Positions 1-5,614 are shown, numbered from the stretch's first letter. The stretch: 13,009 bases of DNA from Govanella sp037189785 (GCA_037189785.1 JBBCIP010000423.1:1-13009), one strand, 5' to 3'. Made by a program: numbers and translations. The notes: generated by a model from the sequence alone, not told the origin.

Positions 1-525
1 GGTGTGGTCGGTGCAGGCGGCCGTGGCTCGAGCTTTATGGGCAAAGAAAAAGCCATGGTGCCGGTGCAAATGGGGACGCTGTCGAAGGCGCTTGGGTCTT
101 ACGGCGGCTATTTGTGCGCGTCGCGGGTGGTGATCGACTATGTCAAAAATCGTGCCCGCAGTTTGATTTTCACGACCGGCTTGCCGCCGGCCAGCGCGGC
201 TGCGGCTTTGGCGGCGCTTGATATCATCGACCGCGATCCGGTGTTTCGCACCGAACCGGTGCGTAAAGCACGGCTGTTCGCGACCGCGCTCAATTTGCCG
301 GAACCGGTGACGCCGATCGTGCCGGTAATTGTCGGGGACTCGACCGCGGCCATGGAGGCCTCGGCCAAGCTTTATGAGCGTGGGTTTTTGGTCACCGCCA
401 TTCGACCGCCGACGGTCGCCGAAGGCACGGCGCGGTTACGGGTTACCTTCACCGCCAATCATCAAGATGCCGATGTGCTCGCGTTGGCTGCAACCATGCG
501 CGATCTCGGCATCGTCAAAAGGTGA
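1..525 (+). CDS. bioF: 8-amino-7-oxononanoate synthase, C-terminal part (5' end outside window)
   Basis: This PLP-dependent enzyme condenses pimeloyl-ACP or pimeloyl-CoA with L-alanine to give 8-amino-7-oxononanoate, the first step of biotin ring assembly, in the cytoplasm. The reading frame is open from base 1, so the gene begins upstream; about 174 C-terminal residues are present, against roughly 380 to 390 for the family. The segment GTLSKALGSYGGY carries the PLP-binding lysine (bases 85-87), preceded by the family's GxxGxxGRGS stretch. Near the C-terminus RPPTVAEGTARLRVTFTA matches the BioF signature that separates it from KBL and ALAS relatives. The stop is followed after four bases by bioD, and the end of this gene contains AAGGTGA, which probably serves as the bioD ribosome binding site, so translation of the two is probably coupled. 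Family is clear; only the N-terminal half is unseen. Confidence 0.93.
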   Translation, partial: GVVGAGGRGSSFMGKEKAMVPVQMGTLSKALGSYGGYLCASRVVIDYVKNRARSLIFTTGLPPASAAAALAALDIIDRDPVFRTEPVRKARLFATALNLPEPVTPIVPVIVGDSTAAMEASAKLYERGFLVTAIRPPTVAEGTARLRVTFTANHQDADVLALAATMRDLGIVKR

Positions 526-529
526 TCTT

Positions 530-1189
530 ATGGCCGGGGTATTTGTAACAGCGACCGGGACCGAAATCGGGAAAACCCATGTCACGGCGTTCCTGACCCG
601 CCAAGGCCGTGCCCGGGGCCTCTCGGTCCGCGCCTTGAAGCCTGTGTTGAGCGGTTTTCGGCTTGAGGACGCCGGCAGCGACAGCCATGTTTTGCTGGCC
701 GCGCAGGATATCCCCGCGACCGCGGACTCCATTGCGGCGATCAGCCCATGGCGGTTCACAGCGCCATTGTCACCGGATATGGCGGCGGTACGGGAAGGCC
801 GATCGATCGATTTTGACGCCTTGATCGACTATTGCCATAAGGCCGTGTCGACCTGGGCGGGTCCGCTGTTGATCGAAGGGGTTGGGGGCGCGTTTGTGCC
901 CGTGACCGATCAAAAAACCGTGGCTGATTGGATCAAGGCACTGGATCTGCCAAGCATCGTGGTGGCCGGAAGTTATCTTGGTACCATCAGTCATACCCTA
1001 GCCACGGTCGAAGCGATGATCGCGCGTGGGCTCAGGGTTGCGGCGGTGGTGGTCAGCGAGTCCCCGGTGTCGCCGGTCCCGCTTACAGAGACCCAGATGG
1101 TGATGCAACGGCATCTTGAGCGCTTTGGTGTTGCCGTTGAAACTCTTCCCCGCGACGGCTCAACGGATCTCAGTCATTTGCTGCGTTAA
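530..1189 (+). CDS. bioD: Dethiobiotin synthetase (ATP-dependent)
   Basis: BioD closes the ureido ring of dethiobiotin from 7,8-diaminononanoate, CO2 and ATP. The 219-residue product is close to the usual length (E. coli about 225). It starts FVTATGTEIGKTHV, the BioD P-loop (G10 to H17, with K15 and T16 in place). K37 lies in the ALKPVLSG segment that binds substrate in this family. E116 in LLIEGVGGAFVP matches the conserved Glu-Gly-Val/Ala-Gly-Gly motif. The frame stays open far upstream inside bioF, but the ATG at 530 is preferred because it gives the canonical N-terminus and has AAGGTGA just upstream. bioF and bioD are evidently co-transcribed. No bioA, bioB or bioZ follows, so this is the 3' end of the biotin cluster. 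No convincing terminator was found after it. Confidence 0.95.
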   Translation: MAGVFVTATGTEIGKTHVTAFLTRQGRARGLSVRALKPVLSGFRLEDAGSDSHVLLAAQDIPATADSIAAISPWRFTAPLSPDMAAVREGRSIDFDALIDYCHKAVSTWAGPLLIEGVGGAFVPVTDQKTVADWIKALDLPSIVVAGSYLGTISHTLATVEAMIARGLRVAAVVVSESPVSPVPLTETQMVMQRHLERFGVAVETLPRDGSTDLSHLLR

Positions 1190-1272
1190 CCGCGTGCCCG
1201 GCAAAACCTGCCGCTGGGGCAAAAATCACCCGCGGAAATTTTTATAACTCTCTGATATATAACAACTTTGCG

Positions 1273-1289
1273 CTGGCATGCCAATTGCT
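1273..1289 (+). promoter_or_regulatory. Sigma-54 (RpoN) -24/-12 promoter
   Basis: The sequence CTGGCATGCCAATTGCT matches the sigma-54 consensus YTGGCACG-N4-TTGCW at all but one specified position. The invariant GG (1275-1276) and GC (1287-1288) are separated by exactly 10 bases, as required. The predicted transcript would start near 1300, about 23 bases before the ATG at 1323. Sigma-54 promoters need an enhancer-binding activator. I could not identify its site with confidence; an AT-rich imperfect palindrome lies around 1241-1263. The match and spacing are seen directly; activity is inferred. Confidence 0.72.
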
Positions 1290-1322
1290 TTGGGAAAGCC
1301 ATGATTAGCCGGAGCAATAGAC

Positions 1323-1595
1323 ATGACCGATAAAGCCTATAACGGACTAAAAGCCCAATCCGCTTTGGAGCAATTCAAGGACGAGGGTGGTGTCGACCCA
1401 TCCTGCTACTTCGATATGGTGGCGGTGAACTTGATCGCGCGCTATGGCGAAAAAGCAATAGCCGTTGCGGCGCAGGCATTACGTAAAATGACGCAAGCCG
1501 GCGACCATGAAGGTCACGAGATGTGGCAAGAAATTTCCGCGTCGTTGTGTACCCGCAGCGGCATGGTGACGTCCGGCGGCTCGGCGCTCCACTAA
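1323..1595 (+). CDS. Small conserved-type protein of unknown function (90 aa)
   Basis: I do not recognise a characterised family. GGAG at 1311-1314, eight bases before the ATG, supports this start. The protein is soluble-looking: no signal peptide or membrane segment, and probably helical. Its middle reads DMVAVNLIARYGEKAIAVAA, followed by an LRKM helix, then AGDHEGHEMWQEISASL. The pattern LIxRYGxxA - M/GDxxGxxxWxxI resembles several small uncharacterised alphaproteobacterial proteins (DUF6961-like in layout); this is recall of pattern, not a search result. Two cysteines (in DPSCYF and SLCTRS) are not arranged as a metal site. The gene is monocistronic, with a sigma-54 promoter in front and an intrinsic terminator behind, which suggests conditional expression such as nitrogen, stationary-phase or envelope signals. 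Function unknown. Confidence 0.75.
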   Translation: MTDKAYNGLKAQSALEQFKDEGGVDPSCYFDMVAVNLIARYGEKAIAVAAQALRKMTQAGDHEGHEMWQEISASLCTRSGMVTSGGSALH

Positions 1596-1622
1596 ATCCA
1601 GCACTATATTTTTTTACGAGGA

Positions 1623-1669
1623 ATGGGTGACTCTTTCACAACCCATGATATTATCGGGCATCTGCCCGA
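1623..1669 (+). ncRNA. Two stacked hairpins in the 3' region of the small gene (possible 3'UTR-derived sRNA)
   Basis: Between the stop codon at 1595 and the terminator at 1672 the RNA can fold into two further hairpins. ATGGGT (1623-1628) pairs with ACCCAT (1641-1646), with an alternative GTGA/TCAC inner pairing. TCGGGCA (1654-1660) pairs perfectly with TGCCCGA (1663-1669). With the terminator stem this gives three consecutive stem-loops in about 90 bases and almost no unpaired linker, a layout common in trans-acting small RNAs. No separate sigma-70 promoter was evident, so if real it is more likely released from the mRNA of the upstream gene. Stems are seen; an sRNA role is a hypothesis. Confidence 0.35.
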
Positions 1670-1671
1670 CT

Positions 1672-1710
1672 GCCTCGGTTGCGATTTTTTCGCGCCGAGG
1701 CTTCTTTTTT
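1672..1710 (+). terminator. Intrinsic terminator after the 90-aa gene
   Basis: GCCTCGG (1672-1678) pairs with CCGAGGC (1695-1701), and inside it GCGA (1681-1684) pairs with TCGC (1690-1693) around a T5 loop. The stem is followed directly by TTCTTTTTT. The opposite strand has no T-run after the stem, so it mainly terminates plus-strand transcription and would do little for the convergent minus-strand operon that ends at 1746. Confidence 0.85.
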
Positions 1711-1745
1711 ATGCTGCATAGAAATCTGCCCAAAAACCTGCGGTC

Positions 1746-2564
1746 TTAACTCGAGAACCGTCGCGACAACGCGCCCGCAATCAAACCGGCGCTGACCGCC
1801 AAAATCACGCATAACACGCCATAGGTGGCCGGACGGGTATTGGCAAACACATGGATCGCCCGTTCCAAGCCGATTTTATCGACCGACAACGGCGCCGATT
1901 GTTGGCTGATGATGGTGCCGTTGCGGACCAGATATATTTCGGCGCGATAGCGACCAACCGGGACGTTGGCGGGGAAATAGATTTCAGCCCGGAACAAGGT
2001 GTCGTCCAACACCTGCAGCGATGTCGGCCGTTCCGAATAGACGCCGGATAAAATACGATCGCGGAAAATGGCTTGGCGATAGTCGGCGGCTTCATCGGCG
2101 GGCGGTTGCTCGCTCCAATCAAACACCATGCTATCAAGCCCAAGCGGCGTTTTTTCCAAAACCTCGGGCAGCAGAATATCTTGCGGATCGCGGGTTGCGG
2201 CCAAGGCATAAAAGCTCGGCAGATCGCGGATCTCAGCTGACCCGGTGTTGAGCCAGATACCGCCGACTTCGGATTTCTTGCGGATCCGATAGGTTTGTTT
2301 CGGTCCTGTAACAACCATAATAACGTCGAACGGGCGATCACGCCACGATGCGACCCCGCGCTTTTTCTCGGTCGCGGGGATCGGCACCCGGCTCCAATCG
2401 ATGGCGCCGAACAACAACAAACTGGTACCGCGGAAGTTGGAGGAAATGGCGATCTGATGGCTCGAAATATCGGTCACCAAGCCCTGGGTTTCGGCGCGTG
2501 CCGATGTCGCCGACAGGGTTAGTGCGGCGATTATTGCTGCAAAAATATTGCGCAACATAATCAT
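1746..2564 (-). CDS. Alph_Pro_TM / TIGR02186-like exported membrane-anchored protein, partner of the TSUP permease
   Basis: The 272-residue product has an N-terminal signal peptide (hydrophobic core about residues 5-20, likely cleaved after SARA at 24). A periplasmic domain of roughly 200 residues is rich in beta-type segments, for example GRYRAEIYLVRNGTIIS near 205-220. One C-terminal membrane helix (about 247-267) is followed by the basic tail LSRRFSS. This topology and sequence fit the Alph_Pro_TM family (TIGR02186), which as I recall it is confined to alphaproteobacteria and encoded beside TauE/SafE-type transporters. Its ATG overlaps the permease stop as ATGA (2561-2564), so the two are translationally coupled. 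The molecular function of the family is not established; a periplasmic accessory role for the transporter is inferred. A second ATG two codons downstream could equally be the start. Confidence 0.8.
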   Translation of the reverse strand: MIMLRNIFAAIIAALTLSATSARAETQGLVTDISSHQIAISSNFRGTSLLLFGAIDWSRVPIPATEKKRGVASWRDRPFDVIMVVTGPKQTYRIRKKSEVGGIWLNTGSAEIRDLPSFYALAATRDPQDILLPEVLEKTPLGLDSMVFDWSEQPPADEAADYRQAIFRDRILSGVYSERPTSLQVLDDTLFRAEIYFPANVPVGRYRAEIYLVRNGTIISQQSAPLSVDKIGLERAIHVFANTRPATYGVLCVILAVSAGLIAGALSRRFSS

Positions 2565-3478
2565 CCGATCACCGTCGTGATGGAGAACAATTCGTCGGGC
2601 ATGACGAACAAGCCGTAGGCCATGCGCAAGCCGACCCCGAACACGATCAGCCCCAGTAACGCCCGCAGTTGTTCACCGCGTAACCGATAGCCGATGCGCA
2701 CACCGATTTGTGCGCCGATGACGGCACCGATCAGCAAAATAAGCGCGAGCACCACATCGACCGATTGCGTATTGATGGAATGGAAAATCGTCACCGCCGC
2801 CGTGACCATGGTGATTTGGAACAACGACGTCCCGATCACCACATTGGTCGGCATATTCAGAAGATAAATCATCGCCGGCACGATGATGAAGCCGCCGCCG
2901 ACCCCCATGATCGCGACCAACATCCCGACCAGGCCGCCGATCACCAGCGGTAGATAGACACTGATGTATTGACGTGATTTGCGAAACCGTATTTTGTGCG
3001 GCAGGCTATCGGCCCAGGTCCGGCTGCGGCGGCGCGGCAGCGGTGGCATGCCTTTATAGCGCCGCCACATGGTGCGTCCGCTTTCGATCAGCATCAAAAG
3101 CCCCATGCTGCACAGAAAGATCACGAACGCGACCGAGATCAATAATTCCAACTGGCCGGTTTCGCGCAGGACTTTAAAAATCCACGCTCCGGCGTAGGAG
3201 CCGACCAAGCCGCCTGCCGTCAACACCAGCCCCATTTTCACGTCGACACCGCCGCGCCGCCAATGGGCTTGGGCGCCGGATATGGACGCGGCGGTGATTT
3301 CATTGGCACCGGATGCGACCGCCACGGCCGGTGGCACGCCCGCGAACAACAGCAAGGGCGTCATCAAAAAGCCGCCGCCGACCCCGAACATGCACGACAA
3401 AAAGCCCACCAATCCGCCCATACCCAACAGCAGAAAGATGTTCAACGAGAGTTCAGCGATCGGCAGATAGATCTGCAT
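2561..3478 (-). CDS. TauE/SafE (TSUP) family membrane permease, putative sulfite/organosulfonate exporter
   Basis: This 305-residue polytopic inner-membrane protein belongs to the TSUP family, whose members move sulfite, sulfoacetate, thiosulfate or related anions. The family's internal duplication is plain: the signature GVGGGF occurs at residues 32-37 in the first half and 192-197 in the second, each followed by a hydrophobic helix and a proline (FLMTPLLLF; FIIVPAMIY). Helices flank a basic cytoplasmic loop at about 137-170 (RRRSRTW, KIRFRKSRQ). An in-frame stop lies just upstream of the ATG at 3478 with no other start codon between, which fixes the start, although no strong Shine-Dalgarno is visible. 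It is the first gene of an operon with the Alph_Pro_TM gene. The substrate cannot be told from sequence, and no sulfur-metabolism gene is in the window. Confidence 0.88.
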   Translation of the reverse strand: MQIYLPIAELSLNIFLLLGMGGLVGFLSCMFGVGGGFLMTPLLLFAGVPPAVAVASGANEITAASISGAQAHWRRGGVDVKMGLVLTAGGLVGSYAGAWIFKVLRETGQLELLISVAFVIFLCSMGLLMLIESGRTMWRRYKGMPPLPRRRSRTWADSLPHKIRFRKSRQYISVYLPLVIGGLVGMLVAIMGVGGGFIIVPAMIYLLNMPTNVVIGTSLFQITMVTAAVTIFHSINTQSVDVVLALILLIGAVIGAQIGVRIGYRLRGEQLRALLGLIVFGVGLRMAYGLFVMPDELFSITTVIG

Positions 3479-3650
3479 GGGAACGCACGGACATTAAACG
3501 GGAAAATACGGAAGAAAACGCGGCTCATCAACTTGGCACAGCCTATACGCCATCGCGTGAGCCAATACCAGTCTAATTTGCATAACTTTACTGTAGAATT
3601 AACGAGAAAGACGATCGGATTACTCGTGATTCGATACCACTCTCTCGGTC

Positions 3651-3677
3651 GTCATAGGCGGACTTGACCGGCTAATC
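3651..3677 (+). repeat. Degenerate B-type palindromic repeat
   Basis: This stretch resembles the B repeat found intact further on, with several substitutions (core GACTTGACCGG instead of GGCTTGACCCGG). It marks the left edge of the repeat-rich zone and looks like an old, decayed copy. The 170 bases between it and the TSUP gene hold an AT-richer stretch (about 3575-3605), where a minus-strand promoter would be expected, but no motif was convincing. Confidence 0.5.
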
Positions 3678-3695
3678 AGCTATGGCCACAGCTGG

Positions 3696-3819
3696 TGCGG
3701 CGAAGACCACCGGGTCAAGCCCGGTGGTGACGTTGATTTTCAGGGATCCCAACCCCCCGATCGTCCCATGCGTCCGCAGCTGTTGGGGCGAAGACCACCG
3801 GGTCAAGCCCGGTGGTGAC
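3696..3819 (+). repeat. Composite repeat, copy 1: two A palindromes spaced 88 bp
   Basis: The A element is an imperfect palindrome with core CACCGGGTCAAGCCCGGTG inside GACCAC...GTGGTGAC (27 bases). Copies start at 3705 and 3793. Between them lies a fixed linker containing TTGATTTTCAGGGATCCCAA and ATGCGTCCGCAGCTGTTGG. The whole block recurs at 3893-4016 (197 bp further on, few mismatches), and most of it again at 4935-5049. The stems could form strong hairpins as RNA. No gene is supported here; reading frames across it come from the repeats. Confidence 0.85.
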
Positions 3820-3850
3820 GGGGTGATGCAGCAATAACCCCACCGCCGTC

Positions 3851-3873
3851 ATTGCCGTGCTCGACCCGGCAAT
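3851..3873 (+). repeat. B-type palindromic repeat, single copy
   Basis: This is the B element, with arms ATTGCC and GGCAAT around a GGGCTCGACCC-like centre and one arm mismatch (GTGCTCGACCC). B elements of this form are abundant between genes in many alphaproteobacteria, where their translation gives the well-known spurious 'AGLDPAIH' peptide. Orientation is plus, the same as every copy left of the GIY-YIG gene. Confidence 0.8.
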
Positions 3874-3892
3874 CCAGTTACGGCCGCGGCTG

Positions 3893-4057
3893 TGCGGCGA
3901 AGACCACCGGGTCAGGCCCGGTGGTGACGTTGATTTTCAGGGATCCCAACCACCGGATCATCCCATGCGTCCGCAGCTGTTGGGGCGAAGACCACCGGGT
4001 CAAGCCCGGTGGTGACCGTTTAGGGGATGTCGTCATTGCCGGGCTTGACCCGGCAAT
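3893..4057 (+). repeat. Composite repeat, copy 2: A-A pair plus B element
   Basis: Bases 3893-4016 repeat 3696-3819 with only a few substitutions; A elements start at 3902 and 3990. The second A is followed 45 bases on by a perfect B element (4035-4057, core TGCCGGGCTTGACCCGGCA). This A-to-B spacing of 45 recurs at 4853/4898 and 5023/5068, so the unit spreads or is duplicated as a block rather than as single palindromes. Confidence 0.85.
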
Positions 4058-4210
4058 CCATCTGCGCCCAGCTCGGTTCGCCGGACAGGGCGGTGCTGGA
4101 CAGCGCCGTCGAAGTCACCGAGGATGCCGGTCATGACGAACAGGCGTAGGTGTGGGCATACCATCGGGCAGGACTTGTTTTTCCGACGATTTCGCGCCAA
4201 AATGGAACGG

Positions 4211-4363
4211 CAACCGGCAATGGGCCGGTTGTGGGGCGTCGAAACCCCTTACAGACACCCGTGTCCTTTTATGGGCCGGGTGGCGTGAAATAGCGCTGCT
4301 CGGCTTTGGTCGGGCGGTGTAACTAGCGCGCGCTTGTCTGTAAGCGTTTCGAACACCCGGTCC
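4211..4363 (+). promoter_or_regulatory. Structured leader region upstream of the XRE gene
   Basis: Several complementary segments cluster just upstream of the XRE gene. CAACCGG (4211-4217) pairs with CCGGTTG (4225-4231) around seven bases. CTTACAGACA (4248-4257) is an exact inverted match of TGTCTGTAAG (4336-4345), and the match continues outward as GAAAC/GTTTC with a one-base slip. GGGCCGGGTG (4273-4282) can pair with CACCCGGTCC (4354-4363) with one G-U. The last two pairings interleave, so they are either alternative folds or a pseudoknot. This could be an operator region, a folded 5' leader or a relic element end; I do not recognise a named family. The stretch 4058-4210 holds nothing I can identify. 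Confidence 0.4.
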
Positions 4364-4398
4364 GCCAGGCCCGGTGCCCCGCAGATACAGGGGGCGCT

Positions 4399-4791
4399 AT
4401 GGTCGGGTTTGAACGTCTTTCCGCTGCTGCCGTCGATCAGGAAGTCGGGCAGCGTATTCGTGTGTTGCGCCATGTCCGTGGCCTCAGTCAGGCGGCACTG
4501 GGCCGGGCTGTGGGGCTCAGTTTCCAGCAGATCCAGAAATATGAACGGGCGCAGAACAGGGTCAGCGCCGGGCAGCTTTATGCCATCGCCCGGGCGTTGA
4601 ACGCACCTGTGGACGCTTTTTTCGACACCATGCCGCGGACCGCCAGCGAGGATCCGTTGCCGGAGCTTCTCGATCGACGCACCGTTCGGCTCATCCGGGC
4701 TTATCACCGCATCGAAGACCATGTGCTGCGTCACCAACTGGCGCAGCTGATCCAGAGCTTCGGCGCATCTCGCAGACTGGATGAGATTTAG
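4399..4791 (+). CDS. XRE-family helix-turn-helix transcriptional regulator (PraR-like)
   Basis: A 130-residue DNA-binding regulator. Residues 17-74 form a Cro/CI-type HTH: VGQRIRVLRHVRGLSQAALG, then GLSFQQIQKYERAQNRVSAG as the recognition part, then LYAIARALNAPVDAFF. The motif LSFQQIQKYERxxNRVSA and the C-terminal tail RLIRAYHRIEDHVLRHQLAQ are typical of a widespread alphaproteobacterial group that includes PraR. AGGGGG just before the ATG supports the start; the body has no signal or membrane segment. It stands alone between two blocks of palindromic repeats and has no obvious target operon. A GCCGGC/GCCGGC hairpin (4793-4808) follows the stop but lacks a T-run, so termination is uncertain. 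Regulon unknown; the structured leader upstream may be its own operator. Confidence 0.85.
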   Translation: MVGFERLSAAAVDQEVGQRIRVLRHVRGLSQAALGRAVGLSFQQIQKYERAQNRVSAGQLYAIARALNAPVDAFFDTMPRTASEDPLPELLDRRTVRLIRAYHRIEDHVLRHQLAQLIQSFGASRRLDEI

Positions 4792-4852
4792 GGCCGGCTC
4801 GGGCCGGCATCGGGGATGTCCAGAAGACGCGATCCGTGCGCGGTGCGGCGTG

Positions 4853-4961
4853 GACCACCGGGTCAAGCCCGGTGGTGACGGTTTAGGGGATGTCGTCATT
4901 GCCGGGCTCGACCCGGCAATCTAGTTACGGTGTGGACCACCAGGTCAGGCGCGGTGGTGAC
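4853..4961 (+). repeat. A-B-A repeat block, copy 1 of a 170-bp tandem duplication
   Basis: This block contains A (4853-4879), B (4898-4920) and a diverged A (4935-4961, arms CCAGG/GCGGTGG). The same 109 bases return at 5023-5131 with about four substitutions, an offset of exactly 170. The linker after it (4962-5022) is the same TTGATTTTCAGG...TCCGCGGCTGTTGG linker as in the composite block at 3696. No gene is supported between 4792 and 5197. Confidence 0.85.
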
Positions 4962-5022
4962 GTTGATTTTCAGGGATCCCAACCACCCGATCATCCCATG
5001 CGTCCGCGGCTGTTGGGGCGAG

Positions 5023-5131
5023 GACCACCGGGTCAAGCCCGGTGGTGACCGTTTAGAGGATGTCGTCATTGCCGGGCTTGACCCGGCAATCTAGTTACGG
5101 TGTGAACCACCAGGTCAGGCGCGGTGGTGAC
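5023..5131 (+). repeat. A-B-A repeat block, copy 2 of the 170-bp tandem duplication
   Basis: A (5023-5049), B (5068-5090) and the same diverged A (about 5105-5131) as copy 1, including its private variants, so this pair arose by local duplication rather than independent insertion. It is the last plus-oriented block before the GIY-YIG gene. Confidence 0.85.
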
Positions 5132-5157
5132 GGGTGATGCAGAAATAATCCACCGCC

Positions 5158-5187
5158 GTCATTGCCGGGCTCGACCCGGCAATCCAT
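5158..5187 (+). repeat. Left arm of exact 30-bp inverted repeat flanking the GIY-YIG gene (B element)
   Basis: A B element with three extra bases on the left and four on the right. It is identical over 30 bases to the reverse complement of 5501-5530, on the other side of the GIY-YIG gene. Its right end is 10 bases before the chosen start codon. Confidence 0.9.
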
Positions 5188-5197
5188 AATTGCAGAC

Positions 5198-5491
5198 ATG
5201 GGACGGGAATACTGGGTCTATATGCTTGCCAATCGCCCAAACGGTACGCTCTATGTCGGCGTCACCAATGACTTGCGTCGGCGCGTATATGAGCACCGGA
5301 TAAGCCTCGCTGACGGTTTCACAAAACGCTATGCCATTTGTATGCTGGTTTATTTTGAACGGCATGAAACTGCCCTGGCCGCCATACAGCGGGAGAAAAA
5401 CATCAAGCATTGGCCGCGACGCTGGAAGGTTCAGCTTATAATCGGCTTTAATCCGGAATGGCGTGATCTTTATGCGGATATTGCGTCATGA
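5198..5491 (+). CDS. Small GIY-YIG nuclease-family protein (UPF0213/YhbQ-like)
   Basis: A 97-residue single-domain GIY-YIG protein. The GIY-equivalent is WVYML (residues 6-10), the YIG-equivalent is YVG (19-21) in TLYVGVTNDLRRRVYEH with the conserved Arg at 28, and the likely catalytic Glu is E66 in AIQREKNIK. The C-terminus NPEWRDLY is typical of this short subfamily. Such proteins are presumed to cut or bind structured DNA, but cellular roles are mostly unknown. A TTG at 5162 would add 12 residues encoded by the palindromic repeat; the ATG at 5198 is preferred because the domain starts there, although no good Shine-Dalgarno is visible for either. It lies exactly between inverted repeat arms, at the point where all surrounding repeats change orientation. 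A mobile or repeat-processing role is conceivable but unproven. Confidence 0.88.
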   Translation: MGREYWVYMLANRPNGTLYVGVTNDLRRRVYEHRISLADGFTKRYAICMLVYFERHETALAAIQREKNIKHWPRRWKVQLIIGFNPEWRDLYADIAS

Positions 5492-5500
5492 ATGACATAA

Positions 5501-5530
5501 ATGGATTGCCGGGTCGAGCCCGGCAATGAC
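5501..5530 (-). repeat. Right arm of exact 30-bp inverted repeat flanking the GIY-YIG gene (B element, inverted)
   Basis: Exact reverse complement of 5158-5187, beginning nine bases after the GIY-YIG stop codon. It is the first minus-oriented repeat of the region. Confidence 0.9.
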
Positions 5531-5558
5531 TGGGTAAGTGGGATCTCCAAAAGCCAAC

Positions 5559-5585
5559 GTCACCACCGGGCCTGACCTGGTGGTC
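5559..5585 (-). repeat. A-type palindromic repeat, inverted
   Basis: A element in reverse orientation (core CACCGGGCCTGACCTGGTG, one arm mismatch). With the B copy at 5505 it mirrors the A-B order on the left side: A (about 5105), B (5161), gene, B' (5505), A' (5559), with gaps of about 30 bases on both sides. Confidence 0.85.
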
Positions 5586-5614
5586 TATGCCGTAACAGCT
5601 GCGGACGTAACTGG

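Noticed and set aside
1195..1221. Terminator after bioD
   Set aside because: TGCCC/GGGCA and GGCA/TGCC can pair but leave a bulge and are followed by AAAAATC, not a T-run; too weak to call.
1301..1333. Ten-codon upstream reading frame overlapping the start of the 90-aa gene
   Set aside because: No ribosome binding site, begins almost at the predicted transcript start, and has no conserved-looking content.
3479..3650. Promoter for the TSUP operon on the minus strand
   Set aside because: The stretch is AT-richer and must contain one, but no -35/-10 pair stood out enough to place it.
3852..4136. 94-codon plus-strand frame in the repeat zone
   Set aside because: Its sequence is the translation of A and B palindromes (including the AGLDPAIH peptide), so it is a known artefact.
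4249..4899. 216-codon minus-strand frame opposite the XRE gene
   Set aside because: It runs into palindromic repeat sequence at its start and covers the HTH gene antisense; the plus-strand product has a clear HTH and a good ribosome binding site.
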